64,000 bases of DNA from Imperialibacter sp964351395 (GCA_964351395.1 CAYGOF010000008.1:212519-276518); one strand, 5' to 3'; shown: positions 37,644 to 46,248, counted from the stretch's first letter. A program made the numbers and translations. Notes: generated from the letters alone by a model not told the origin.

Positions 37644-38531
37644 ATGAGAAAAGCATTAACAGTATTGGCACTATCAGGTCTTCTCGCTTCCTGTGGCAAT
37701 GCGCAGACAAAATCAACAAGCGAGCTTAATTCTAAAGAATCAAAAAAAATGAACAACAAAGAAATCGTAGGTGCCTTTTTAGGTGCAGTTGCCAAACAAG
37801 ACGCTGAAACAATGCGCAAATTTGCAAATGCGAATTACATCCAGCACAATCCATTTGTGCCAACTGGTTTAGAACCTTTTATTGGTTTATTACCCGTTTT
37901 AAAAGAACACGGAACTTATGCCGAAAACGTGCGAATGTTTCAAGATGGCAACTACGTGTTTATGCACAACATCTGGAAAAACGCCAAACCTTTTGGCGCA
38001 GATGAAATGGTCGCTTTTGACATTATCCGTGTGAATGAAAACGGAAAAGTAGCCGAGCATTGGGATGCGATGACAGATTTAGTTAATGAAACTGCAAGCG
38101 GAAGAACACAAACCGATGGACCAACGACTGTTGAAGACTTAGACAAAACCGAAGCGAACAAAGCCTTGGCAGTTTCCCTTATTGAAGACGTTTTAATGGG
38201 AAAAAATCCAGGTAAGATTGGTGACCACATCAGTTCCGAAGAGTACCACCAACACAACCCACAAATTAAAGACGGATTAACTGGCATAGTGGAAGCAGTG
38301 GAGTATCTCACATCTCAAAATAATATGTTCAAATACACCAAAATCCATAAAGTCTTGGGTGAAGGAAACTTCGTGCTTACAGTAAGCGAAGGTGAATGGA
38401 ATGGTGGTAAAAAACACGTTTTCTACGACTTGTTTAGAATGAAAGAAGGAAAAATCGTAGAACACTGGGATGTGATCCAAGAAATACCTACCGAAGGTTT
38501 GGCTCACAATAATGGAATGTTTGGGTTTTAG
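37644..38531 (+). CDS. tandem SnoaL-like (NTF2-fold) lipoprotein
   Basis: 295 aa. Lipobox L-A-S-C near residue 17. Two SnoaL-like domains at about 38-150 and 172-290, each with a Y-I-Q-H-N-P / Y-H-Q-H-N-P motif and the V-A-E-H-W-D / I-V-E-H-W-D signature. Such polyketide-cyclase-like proteins bind or modify small hydrophobic compounds. Regulation by the divergent HxlR protein is likely from the shared repeats. Confidence 0.88.
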   Translation: MRKALTVLALSGLLASCGNAQTKSTSELNSKESKKMNNKEIVGAFLGAVAKQDAETMRKFANANYIQHNPFVPTGLEPFIGLLPVLKEHGTYAENVRMFQDGNYVFMHNIWKNAKPFGADEMVAFDIIRVNENGKVAEHWDAMTDLVNETASGRTQTDGPTTVEDLDKTEANKALAVSLIEDVLMGKNPGKIGDHISSEEYHQHNPQIKDGLTGIVEAVEYLTSQNNMFKYTKIHKVLGEGNFVLTVSEGEWNGGKKHVFYDLFRMKEGKIVEHWDVIQEIPTEGLAHNNGMFGF

Positions 38532-38561
38532 TGGCTAGTCGGCGGTTTAAATCTCTACATG

Positions 38562-38604
38562 AAAATCTAGAATTGTTTTTGTTAACAGTTCTGGATTTTT
38601 ATTT
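38562..38604 (+). terminator. terminator after the SnoaL-like gene
   Basis: AAAATCTAGAATTGTT (38562-38577) pairs with AACAGTTCTGGATTTT (38584-38599), with few mismatches, and a T-rich tail follows. Confidence 0.75.
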
Positions 38605-38620
38605 TTCTTGATTGGCTAAA

Positions 38621-38660
38621 ACATCCGTGTATCGAGCTGTCCATATCCCCATGATACATT
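38621..38660. repeat. short repeat D, copy 2
   Basis: ACATCCGTGTATCGAGCTGT then CCATATCCCC resembles 32585-32627. In both places a repeat-B copy follows within about 80-200 bases. Confidence 0.45.
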
Positions 38661-38740
38661 TTAGCTAGATATCGGAAAATAAATCCTTTTCTATTCCGGA
38701 TATTTCTTTGGGTTAGCTAGCCACAATAGTGCTTTTCAAT

Positions 38741-38808
38741 ACCGGATCACCTATCCTTTGAAAAAGGCGGGTTTCTCGCTCAGCAATGGGAAATACTGAT
38801 CCGCCTAC
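38741..38808. repeat. intergenic repeat B, partial copy 3
   Basis: ACCGGATCACCTATCCTTTG, then GGGTTTCTCGCTCAGCAATG and GGAAAT, match the second half of the copies at 32.8 and 35.5 kb. The first half is not recognisable. Confidence 0.55.
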
Positions 38809-38850
38809 AATTGTGGGAATCAAAGACCTAAAGACAGTTTTAGTTGAAGT

Positions 38851-40017
38851 TTATTTCTTGTCGTTAAATACTTTCCTCAGTCTATCATGGGGCAAGGCAA
38901 ATATCTTATTGCCATTAATTCCTTCCATGTCCTCGGCTGCAATTAATGTGTTTATGATTGCCTCCTCCGTTGCCTGAACGGTTGCTTCAAAAATCTTGTC
39001 TAGTTTCCATTTTGGAATCACCGACCAGCTTTCTTTCATCCCCTCGTTATCATACACTGGCACTGAAGTGCTCAATGCCAAAAAGATCTCTCCTGACGTA
39101 TTATGTGAAAATGTGCCAGTTCGTGCGATGCCGTGCGTGACCCGTTTTGCAACAAGTTTCAATTGACCTGGCAGCAAAGGTGCGTCTGTGGCTACAATAA
39201 CAATGATTGAACCATCCTTTCTTTTAGGTTCACTTACAATGGCTTCCAAATCGGCTATTTCTTTTCCAACAGGAATGCCCCGAATCATCAAGTCACTTCT
39301 TCTACCGAAATTGGCTTGCACAAAAACGCCTAAGGTATATTGAACCGAGTCTATCATAAAGACTCGGGAAGAAGTGCCGCTTCCTCCTTTGAACTCGTAG
39401 CAAACCATGCCTGTTCCGCCGCCAACATTCCCTTCCAATACCTTGCCGCCTGAAGAACTATCCAAAGCTTCCCAAACGTGTTCTTCTTTGACGTGGAAGC
39501 CATTGATGTCGTTTAAGGTGCCATCCCATGTTTCTCCCACAATGGGTAACCCAAATGCAAAATCTATATAATCTGAGTTAGCAAATTTGTCAAAACTCCA
39601 CTCACCGATGGCGTCTCTGACGATGCCAACACTATTTGTATTTGTGATACCAATAGGTCCATAGCCAATACCGTAATCTTCGATATATGGCAATCCCGTC
39701 ATTTCTCCATCGCCGTTCAATGAAAACCACGATGCAGCATAACTTTTGTCCGTTTTCCCTTTCGGGAGAATCACAGTCACGCCTGTCCTTACCGGCCCCT
39801 TTCCCCTAACTAATTCACCTGAACCTTCAACCAATGTTTTATATCCAACTTCTAAGCCCGGAACATCAGTTATGGCATTGTTTATTCCAGTCACTCCTTC
39901 AAAGGAAATACCCAGGTCTCTGGCTCTTTCATTTGTCCCAGGTTGCGCATAGGCAACACCAGATGACAAGCAAAACAGTGCAATCAAAAGCACTTTATTG
40001 ATTTGACGATTTTCCAT
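38851..40017 (-). CDS. P1-family peptidase (DmpA/BapA-type aminopeptidase)
   Basis: 388 aa with a signal peptide (cleavage around V-A-Y-A-Q at 21-25). N-terminal R-A-R-D-L-G-I and A-I-T-D-V-P-G-L-E-V-G, G-V-T-V-I-L-P, and the central G-N-V-G-G-G-T-G-M followed by K-G-G-S-G-T-S-S-R mark the DmpA family, Ntn-type hydrolases that self-cleave to expose a serine (likely in the G-T-S-S-R segment). They remove N-terminal residues from beta- or D/L-peptides. Export suggests periplasmic peptide trimming. Confidence 0.88.
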   Translation of the reverse strand: MENRQINKVLLIALFCLSSGVAYAQPGTNERARDLGISFEGVTGINNAITDVPGLEVGYKTLVEGSGELVRGKGPVRTGVTVILPKGKTDKSYAASWFSLNGDGEMTGLPYIEDYGIGYGPIGITNTNSVGIVRDAIGEWSFDKFANSDYIDFAFGLPIVGETWDGTLNDINGFHVKEEHVWEALDSSSGGKVLEGNVGGGTGMVCYEFKGGSGTSSRVFMIDSVQYTLGVFVQANFGRRSDLMIRGIPVGKEIADLEAIVSEPKRKDGSIIVIVATDAPLLPGQLKLVAKRVTHGIARTGTFSHNTSGEIFLALSTSVPVYDNEGMKESWSVIPKWKLDKIFEATVQATEEAIINTLIAAEDMEGINGNKIFALPHDRLRKVFNDKK

Positions 40018-40343
40018 AAATCTTCTCTTTCAAAAGGGTGTGGACCATTCCTAATACCCCTCATATGTTCTCCTAATATCGGAAATTTGATGTCATTTAC
40101 CTTCCCCCACTCTTTTTTGATCTGCTAGCCGTTTAGGTGCGACTCAGCAGCAGTGGCTCCGAAAGTTGAAACAGGATACTGCTTGAAAGATCTCAGGAAA
40201 AGACTATGGGTTTCCCTTTAGCGATTTCAAATGCCGAAAAGCTGGTGAGTGGGGATTAGTCATGATCGCTCAGGGGCCCAAACGAGAAAGATTGAGTGCA
40301 CTGTCCCGAAGCAATTGCTTATAAGTAATGTTTTAGGTAGGCC
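40018..40343. other. 326-base gene-free stretch
   Basis: No gene. Around 40195-40250 a weak trace of repeat B appears (GGGTTTCCCTTTAGCGATTT then AAATGCCGAA). No terminator was identified for the flanking leftward genes. Confidence 0.4.
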
Positions 40344-40922
40344 TTATTTACTTGAACTATTTAAATAGCTCTTGTTTTCTTCCAGGAAACTAGCGTAAGC
40401 TTCCAAAAGCGTCTGCTCCCCATCAATTACATTCGCTAACAAATAGGCGAATTTTATTTTTACGTCATCATTACTTTCGTTGACATGCTCATAGGCGAAA
40501 TCCGCCATTAATTTTATTTTATCCGTGAGCATATCGGTCGCTAGTTCAATATCCAATAATTGTGATATCAGTTGAAATTCTAAAAGCTCAGCCTTGTTAG
40601 AAACAAAAAATCTGAGGCTCACATTTTTGATGGAGGCAACTTGGAAGCCACCTGAACTAGACACCAGTTCACCAAGTGTCTGTTCATTGTTAGCTATTTC
40701 ATTTTCAAGTATCTCATAAAGTTTAATATGTCTGTTTAGCACCGTATCTATCTCAATTTGACTTAACTCGATTTCATTCTCGATAGCCAACAGGGTCTTT
40801 TCGACATACTCCTCGTTGTCAACTTTTTCTTTGTAGCTGCCTATTGAAACTGCAATTAATACCCCAACCACAACGATGGCAACTTCCTGTAAAAAATATA
40901 AAATTCGACTTCTCTTCTTCAT
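40344..40922 (-). CDS. DUF6090-like membrane protein
   Basis: 192 aa. A basic N-terminus leads to one hydrophobic helix (V-A-I-V-V-V-G-V-L-I-A-V-S-I-G, about 14-30), then a long acidic helical domain. This matches the layout of DUF6090-type Bacteroidota proteins (helix followed by a few polar residues and long helices). Function unknown. It is the leftmost gene next to an intact attC-like element (40945), as its downstream cassette gene. Confidence 0.7.
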   Translation of the reverse strand: MKKRSRILYFLQEVAIVVVGVLIAVSIGSYKEKVDNEEYVEKTLLAIENEIELSQIEIDTVLNRHIKLYEILENEIANNEQTLGELVSSSGGFQVASIKNVSLRFFVSNKAELLEFQLISQLLDIELATDMLTDKIKLMADFAYEHVNESNDDVKIKFAYLLANVIDGEQTLLEAYASFLEENKSYLNSSSK

Positions 40923-40944
40923 TTCTTCTTGATTGTGTCACGTG

Positions 40945-41069
40945 CAACGTTTAGTATAAGAGCATTAGCGAATTAAAATGCTCCTTCTTTTCTATTGTTA
41001 ATATACTTAAATAAACACAAAAACGGTTCGAGTTTGCACCCGAACCGCTATTACTTTTATACATTGTTG
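40945..41069 (-). repeat. attC-like palindrome, 125 bp
   Basis: Left arm CAACGTTTAGTATAAGAGCA; right arm on the minus strand CAACAATGTATAAAAGTAAT. CAAC pairs with GTTG, a 3-5-base spacer is unpaired, then GTATAA.AG..ATTAGCG pairs. An inner hairpin CGGTTCG/CGAACCG lies at about 41022-41046. Read leftward, it begins YAACA and ends CGTTG, the polarity of integron attC sites. Confidence 0.7.
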
Positions 41070-41079
41070 GCGGTAGTTT

Positions 41080-41433
41080 CTATTCCCTTTCCCCAATTAG
41101 AACTCTTTTCAAATCACCTTTTTCTTTCGTTATCAGAAATAATAGATAAGGTCCGAAAACAATTATTCCTAGAATCATTGCAACAACTGCTATCAGAATC
41201 GATTTAATGGAAAACTTATTTCGCCAAGCAATCCACAGAGCAGAAAGCATTAAATAGCATTGGAAGTCTAGAGCAAATTGCCCCATCCATGTCATTGAAG
41301 TAGCAAACTCTATAGCTCTTGCTAAAAAATTTCCTCCATCATTCTGAGCTGCAATAAATGTATAGACTAATAATCCAATAGTCTGAACTACCAATAGCCC
41401 TTTCAGGAAGATCAACTTGTTGTTTTTTGCCAT
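41080..41433 (-). CDS. hypothetical three-helix membrane protein
   Basis: 117 aa with hydrophobic helices at about 8-27, 52-70 and 78-100, and a charged tail. No family recognised. A TetR-type gene lies 45 bases upstream on the same strand, and attC-like elements bracket the pair, so they look like one two-gene cassette. The regulator probably controls this protein. Confidence 0.7.
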   Translation of the reverse strand: MAKNNKLIFLKGLLVVQTIGLLVYTFIAAQNDGGNFLARAIEFATSMTWMGQFALDFQCYLMLSALWIAWRNKFSIKSILIAVVAMILGIIVFGPYLLFLITKEKGDLKRVLIGERE

Positions 41434-41478
41434 AATGCTCTACTTTTTGACCAAAATAAAGCGAAGGAATGTCAAAAT

Positions 41479-42045
41479 TTAGACGCTACCGTCTATCGAT
41501 GTTTTTTCTTTAGTTTGCTTAAAATGCGTAACCATTTGACGAATACTCGCAAAGTATGTTACAAGCCAAGATTCGTTCAGCGTTTCGTCAGTAATTTGAA
41601 GGTAAAAATTTTCCAAACTAAGACTTAATACCAACTGGGCTAATGCAGTATTTTCTGAAAGACCAATTATTTTTTTCCATAACGGAAGTATTGCGGGAAT
41701 AGAAATCTGATTGATTTGATTGAAGCAATTTTCAAATTCTTTGCTTTCTCTATGAATTCTAAGTTGTCGGTTGAATAAAAGGTCAATCTTGTGTTCAAGA
41801 ATAACCTCAATTAATTCATTTTCATCATTAGAATTTGACTCCTTCTCAGCAATAATTTTGGCTTGAGTTAGGTGATAAGTTAGAAGTCTATCCGTAAATC
41901 CTTCTAAGTCCGCAAATAAATGGTAAAAGGAAGACTTATTCTTACCCACTTCTTTTGAAAGTCGTTCTATTTTAAGTCCACTTGGTCCTTCGAAAGCGAA
42001 AAATCGATAGCCTTTTTCAATCCAAGATTTTTCTATTTCCTTCAT
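41479..42045 (-). CDS. TetR-family transcriptional regulator
   Basis: 188 aa. The N-terminal helix-turn-helix is clear: I-E-K-G-Y-R-F-F-A-F-E-G, then I-E-R-L-S-K-E-V-G-K-N-K-S-S-F-Y-H-L-F. The remaining helices form a variable ligand domain. Start is the ATG at 42045, 16 bases inside the preceding attC-like element's edge (42062), the spacing seen for several genes in the array. Confidence 0.85.
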   Translation of the reverse strand: MKEIEKSWIEKGYRFFAFEGPSGLKIERLSKEVGKNKSSFYHLFADLEGFTDRLLTYHLTQAKIIAEKESNSNDENELIEVILEHKIDLLFNRQLRIHRESKEFENCFNQINQISIPAILPLWKKIIGLSENTALAQLVLSLSLENFYLQITDETLNESWLVTYFASIRQMVTHFKQTKEKTSIDGSV

Positions 42046-42061
42046 CTTTTTAAACTAGCGC

Positions 42062-42232
42062 CAACGCCTCAATAAAATGAATGTGGGAGTTTTATGCAGC
42101 TCCGCTTCCACTGGCACTTAGCCATGGCTACCCATAGATATCGTTAGTTAAAATTATAAATTGTGGCGGGCAATCCAAGCCAACTGACCTATGATCACCG
42201 GTGAAGCCCACATTCACTTTACTGTTGTGTTA
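42062..42232 (-). repeat. attC-like palindrome, long type, 171 bp
   Basis: Left arm CAACGCCTCAATAAAATGAA then TGTGGG; right arm on the minus strand TAACACAACAGTAAAGTGAA then TGTGGG. After the core a short spacer (GCCT opposite ACAA) is unpaired and the next 17 positions pair almost fully. The inner module has CTTAGCCA and TTGTGGCGGGCAATCC. GTTA at 42229-42232 provides the TAA stop of the next gene to the right. Confidence 0.75.
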
Positions 42233-42853
42233 GCGAGATTTCTCTTCATAAATACCTTTGAATTCAAACTTTGGATTTTCTCCGCTGAAGTACGGAAAAG
42301 AAAAATAGCCAAAAACCGAATCTCCCTGTGACAGTCCAGGTAGTTTGTAACTAGCACTACCTTCTGGGAAATCTTTCTCTATTAAATTCCCGTTATCATA
42401 ATCTTCTCTATTAGTTGCATACCAAACCGATTTTCTCAAAGCTGAGCTTTCAAAGTTTACACGGACAATGCCCTCTGAACTGAATTTCACCGAGCAAACA
42501 TCAAGAATAAATCTGTAGTCATTTATGTTGGCCGTAAAAGAGTTAAGAAGAGCAACTCTAATTATATTTGGATCAGGGTGTAGGTTAATTAGCTGTTTCA
42601 ACGCAGATTTTTGAGCATCTTTAAGTAGATCGGAATTCATCAAATGATTCAAAAGGTCTGGTGTTCCCGAAAGAGCAGCTAACTTGTCATATTCCTCGAC
42701 GATACCGGAGTCTCTAGCAGTCCATCCAGCAGTATATCCCATTTCTGTCAATTGTTCTCGTGAATGACTGATAAAATCAGAGATGTCTGATGTTTGGTTG
42801 TTGTCGCAGGACAATCCAAAAACACTAATTAAAAGGACGACATAGAATTTCAT
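42230..42853 (-). CDS. hypothetical lipoprotein
   Basis: 207 aa from the ATG at 42853, which opens a lipobox leader (L-S-C-D-N-N, cysteine at about 16). The longer frame upstream runs into the attC-like element and is not coding. The mature part has helical repeats rich in leucine, then a beta C-terminal half (Y-F-S-F-P-Y-F-S-G). No family recognised. The stop codon TAA lies within the attC-like core TAACA. Single-gene cassette. Confidence 0.7.
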   Translation of the reverse strand: MKFYVVLLISVFGLSCDNNQTSDISDFISHSREQLTEMGYTAGWTARDSGIVEEYDKLAALSGTPDLLNHLMNSDLLKDAQKSALKQLINLHPDPNIIRVALLNSFTANINDYRFILDVCSVKFSSEGIVRVNFESSALRKSVWYATNREDYDNGNLIEKDFPEGSASYKLPGLSQGDSVFGYFSFPYFSGENPKFEFKGIYEEKSR

Positions 42854-42874
42854 ACGCTTATACCATATTCTCGC

Positions 42875-42996
42875 TAACGGTTTGTGTATGGCTCGTTGCG
42901 GAAAATCAGCTATGATTTTCCGCTTTAACCAAAAGATAGCAAATTGCAATGAATTCCGATTAGGAATTCAGCCGCAATGAGCTATACACGTTGTTA
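42875..42996 (-). repeat. attC-like palindrome, 122 bp
   Basis: Left arm TAACGGTTTGTGTATGGCTC then GTTGCGG; right arm on the minus strand TAACAACGTGTATAGCTCAT then TGCGG. Outer TAAC/GTTA, a short unpaired spacer, then about 18 paired positions. An inner hairpin GGAATTC region sits near the tip. GTTA at 42993-42996 carries the stop of the DUF998 gene. Confidence 0.75.
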
Positions 42997-43614
42997 CCTG
43001 CTGGCTTTTCTTATTGTAATTGCGCATAGTACTATCCACAAGATGAATGTTAATTCCACAATTCTTTGAAGCAGTCCAACGTAATCAGAATTGGTATTCA
43101 TAAATAAAACAATTACAAATAATAACCCAATTCCACCAAGGGCAAATGACTGTAAAGAGAAAGAGTTAAAGTCAGACCTTTTTATTCCAAATCCAATTAG
43201 AACTATAGATAAAGGAACGATAATATAGGTTAACAGCCCAGTCAAATTATGAATCAGTTGAGAATTACTTGGGTGAACCAATTCTCTGTTACAACCGCTA
43301 TCACAAGGAAAAATTGATACTACAATAGTCGCCAATCCATAAAATATTCCTACTCCATAAAAGCCAATTTTGGTCAGTTTTGAAGTTTTGAAATGATGTA
43401 CTGAAAGAAAACAGAATATGGTAAATAGGATACCACTAGGAATATACCCGAAAATTCTTAAAGTCAATCCATATTCAGTATCAATAGCGTAAGTTTCGCT
43501 AATAAACTGTTTAAAAATATCAAAACCGTCAATTAGAAATCCTCCAATAAGGGAAGTAGAAACAAATAATAATACTCCTAGTATTCCAATATAGAAAATA
43601 AGTTTATTTTTCAC
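42994..43614 (-). CDS. DUF998 membrane protein
   Basis: 206 aa with six hydrophobic helices spread over the length. F-P-C-D-S-G-C near residue 102-108, followed by H-P-S-N-S-Q-L-I-H-N-L-T-G, is the DUF998 signature. Function is unknown; relatives sit in the inner membrane. The TAA stop is shared with the attC-like core. Single-gene cassette; a second DUF998 gene lies at 48.6 kb. Confidence 0.82.
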   Translation of the reverse strand: MKNKLIFYIGILGVLLFVSTSLIGGFLIDGFDIFKQFISETYAIDTEYGLTLRIFGYIPSGILFTIFCFLSVHHFKTSKLTKIGFYGVGIFYGLATIVVSIFPCDSGCNRELVHPSNSQLIHNLTGLLTYIIVPLSIVLIGFGIKRSDFNSFSLQSFALGGIGLLFVIVLFMNTNSDYVGLLQRIVELTFILWIVLCAITIRKASR

Positions 43615-43640
43615 TAATACGGTTTATTTTAGCTTGCAGG

Positions 43641-43751
43641 TAACGTCCAACTATCATCCGTAAGCTGGACTTTTCAAATTTCTACTAAAGTATCGGATAG
43701 CACCAGCCTTTGCAAATAGCTAAGTTAGCTTATGGATGATAGTGTTTGTTA
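43641..43751 (-). repeat. attC-like palindrome, 111 bp
   Basis: Left arm TAACGTCCAACTATCATCCG then TAAGCT; right arm on the minus strand TAACAAACACTATCATCCAT then AAGCT. After TAAC/GTTA a 4-5-base spacer is unpaired, followed by ACTATCATCC.TAAGCT pairing with one mismatch. This arm sequence is unrelated to the other copies, yet the architecture is the same. Confidence 0.78.
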
Positions 43752-43763
43752 GCCACATTATCA

Positions 43764-44675
43764 TCATAGCAGTTTTGTTATGTCAAACTCCGTTGCTTCC
43801 ATTTCATTCATTACGAACAATCTAAAATCCCTTTGATTAGCTTGTTTCCGAAAATCTTCAATTGCAGTTAAAAAGCGTTCAACTTGATTCACTTCTGCTC
43901 CTTGAGCCTTATAAACTACGATGAGTACCAGTCGTGCATGACGCCTTGTCTTGGAATAATATTGGCCATACATTTTCTTTAACTGTTCAAACGCATTACG
44001 CACAATTGTCATACTGAGACCTTTCTGAAGGTATTTTATCTCAATTAATACATCATGATTTTTTTTCAGATCAAATGATCTCAATAAGATATCCGCTTGG
44101 TAATGGTTATCTATTTTGACATTAGACACAGGCTCATAATCGAAAGTGTTGTACTGAAGGATTTTATTATAGAATTGTCCTTCCAGTTCCATTAAACTGC
44201 GGCTTAAAGCTTCGAAATTGACTGTGAATTTCTTTTCTGTTTCAACATCGCTTTTGTCTCCCGTCTGTTCAACTTCATCAACCTCTTCTTTAACCTCTTC
44301 TTGGGCTTTTTCCTCGACCTCTTCTTTATTAAGTTTTTGAAGTCTCAGGTTTTCTAGGTTAATCTTGTCTGTTTCGTCAATTGCGTCCTGTTTAACCTTC
44401 CATTTCCAGATTCCAATTACAGAAAACACTATTCCTATTAGGAGAAAAATTGAGCTTGCAATGGGTATGGAATTTATTATTTGGGTGTTGAGTCCAAGCT
44501 GTTTGTCCACGAGTTGTTGGGCTGTTTCCGTTAATTTTTGATACTCCTCAGTTGAAATTAAAAAACCGCTATTTCTTGAATACAGCCAAGGGATGAAAAA
44601 AGCGAATGCAATACTTAATAAGCCAATTGATGTCAGAAATCGATATAAATCAGAAAAGTCTACTTTGTTGAACAT
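43764..44675 (-). CDS. membrane-anchored protein with PD-(D/E)XK nuclease-like domain
   Basis: 303 aa. Two hydrophobic helices at about 10-30 and 70-90, an E/K-rich coiled coil at about 95-145, and a C-terminal domain with D-I-L-L-R-S followed by V-L-I-E-I-K-Y-L (about 195-220), which fits the D...E-x-K core of PD-(D/E)XK nucleases. K-K-M-Y-G-Q-Y-Y and V-L-I-V-V-Y-K follow. The ATPase-TOPRIM gene lies on its 3' side, about 50 bases from its start, and the pair could act together in phage defence. The nuclease assignment is inferred from the motif only. Confidence 0.6.
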   Translation of the reverse strand: MFNKVDFSDLYRFLTSIGLLSIAFAFFIPWLYSRNSGFLISTEEYQKLTETAQQLVDKQLGLNTQIINSIPIASSIFLLIGIVFSVIGIWKWKVKQDAIDETDKINLENLRLQKLNKEEVEEKAQEEVKEEVDEVEQTGDKSDVETEKKFTVNFEALSRSLMELEGQFYNKILQYNTFDYEPVSNVKIDNHYQADILLRSFDLKKNHDVLIEIKYLQKGLSMTIVRNAFEQLKKMYGQYYSKTRRHARLVLIVVYKAQGAEVNQVERFLTAIEDFRKQANQRDFRLFVMNEMEATEFDITKLL

Positions 44676-44694
44676 TCGGTATGTCTATTGTGTC

Positions 44695-44706
44695 TAACGT
44701 TTGTTA
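44695..44706 (-). repeat. minimal attC-core junction TAACGTTTGTTA
   Basis: Only the outer cores remain: TAAC and GTTA separated by 4 bases, inside the larger palindrome-like GTCTAACGTTTGTTAGCC. It sits where a complete attC-like element is expected between two leftward genes. It may be a deletion product joining the first and last cores of one element. Confidence 0.5.
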
Positions 44707-44715
44707 GCCACTTTT

Positions 44716-46248
44716 TTAGAAAATTATTGTTTCGAGTTCTTTAAAAACAGCAGTGTCATCTGTGAGTTGTTCTGTGAGGTTAAGTTGAAACTTTTTTTCA
44801 TTCTTTTCACCACAGAGATTCATCAAATCTTTTGTTTTAGCCTTTACATCATCATTTATAATATCTCCACAAATCTTTATGTAATCGGCATTTTGGACAG
44901 TTGGGTAGGTTTTGTTAATTAATTCCCAATCGTATAAATAATTCTCAAATTCTCTTCTAGTCAATTTTCTGATTTCGACTTGGCTACTCTTTGGAACATC
45001 TACGTCATCATCACGATCCAGCAATACTCTGATACTTACGGATGAAAATGCTTTGTTTAAGACAGTTAGTGCTATACCAGCAAACCTCTGACTTTCACTT
45101 TTGCTGGTACTTGATATAAATAGAGCATCAGTATATTTCTTTGAAAATATGTCGTTGAACATTTTTTCATCTAGCGACATGTTTAATTTGCCCTCACAAA
45201 ATATAATTTCGCTTGGTGAAAGCAGGTTAGTAAGATCATCTAACGCAGTTGAAAATGTTTCTTGCCAATTCTTCCGAGTAGGGCTCATTGGAGTCAATTG
45301 AGCCGCCTGTGAAGCAAGATTTGATTGACTGAATTTGATGATTTGGCATTCATCTTTAAGCTCATCTTGCAAAGCTCTAAGAAAACCAATACTATGGGTA
45401 GCTACCCATATTTGACAATTGGCTCCAACAAGTTTATTCATTTCTACCAATAGTTTTCTCTGAATAGATGTGTTAATATGAAGTTCAGGTTCGTCAATTA
45501 AGAAAACAGAGTCATCGTATTCATCTTTCCTTAAATATAGATCCAATAGAATATCTACAACTTCCTTCTCTCCAGATGAAAGTACATTAAACTCAAACTC
45601 ACTGGGATGGTCTTTCTTTGTAAAAAAAAGAGTTCCTTGGTTAGCCTCAATATCTCCAATACTAGACACTTCCAAATCCAGGCATTTTTTAAAAGACTGG
45701 TTCAATTCTCCAATGATTTTTTCTCTTGTTGAATCATATGTAGCCGTTGAAGAATTTTCTTTTAGATGTTTATTGAACTTTATATTAAGCCGTCTGTAAC
45801 TCTCGGTCATTTTATCATCTAAATCCACCGAAGTAGTAGCTCCGTAACTATTCAAGTTTATGTCCTGAGTTGCCTTTGATTCTGAGACTTTTAAGTTGCT
45901 GTTGTATCTGTATGAGCTCCGAAATGAGAATAGAGTGTTTTGCTTGCCTGACCCTTCCTTGCTCTGTCTAACAACGTCATAGTTTCCGTCAGTGAATTCT
46001 ATATCAATATTATCATGCTCATAGTTGGATTGCTTGTTCAATGAGTGGAATTCAAAGTTTTTTCTATCCTTATCTCCAATTCGTTGATATGCATTGGTTT
46101 TGAATAGCATTCCATCTAGAACACTGCTCTTACCGCATCCATTTGGACCAACTAAAGCTACAATCCTTGCTGGTGTGTCACCTAAATCTATCGTTAAATC
46201 AAAAAATCGTTTGTACCCATTTCTTAATTGGAGGCGTTTTACTTTCAT
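44716..46248 (-). CDS. AAA (ABC-type) ATPase fused to a TOPRIM domain, OLD/PARIS-like
   Basis: 510 aa. Walker A G-P-N-G-C-G-K-S at 34-41, ABC-like signature V-L-S-S-G-E-K-E, Walker B V-F-L-I-D-E-P-E-L-H, and A-T-H-S. The C-terminal part (from about 320) has E-I-I-F-C-E-G-K and L-L-D-R-D-D-D, then E-F-E-N-Y-L, the glutamate and D-x-D of a TOPRIM nuclease as in OLD proteins or the DUF4435 partner of PARIS. Such proteins sense phage proteins and cleave nucleic acids. It is bracketed by attC-like elements and neighbours the nuclease-like membrane protein. Confidence 0.8.
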   Translation of the reverse strand: MKVKRLQLRNGYKRFFDLTIDLGDTPARIVALVGPNGCGKSSVLDGMLFKTNAYQRIGDKDRKNFEFHSLNKQSNYEHDNIDIEFTDGNYDVVRQSKEGSGKQNTLFSFRSSYRYNSNLKVSESKATQDINLNSYGATTSVDLDDKMTESYRRLNIKFNKHLKENSSTATYDSTREKIIGELNQSFKKCLDLEVSSIGDIEANQGTLFFTKKDHPSEFEFNVLSSGEKEVVDILLDLYLRKDEYDDSVFLIDEPELHINTSIQRKLLVEMNKLVGANCQIWVATHSIGFLRALQDELKDECQIIKFSQSNLASQAAQLTPMSPTRKNWQETFSTALDDLTNLLSPSEIIFCEGKLNMSLDEKMFNDIFSKKYTDALFISSTSKSESQRFAGIALTVLNKAFSSVSIRVLLDRDDDVDVPKSSQVEIRKLTRREFENYLYDWELINKTYPTVQNADYIKICGDIINDDVKAKTKDLMNLCGEKNEKKFQLNLTEQLTDDTAVFKELETIIF

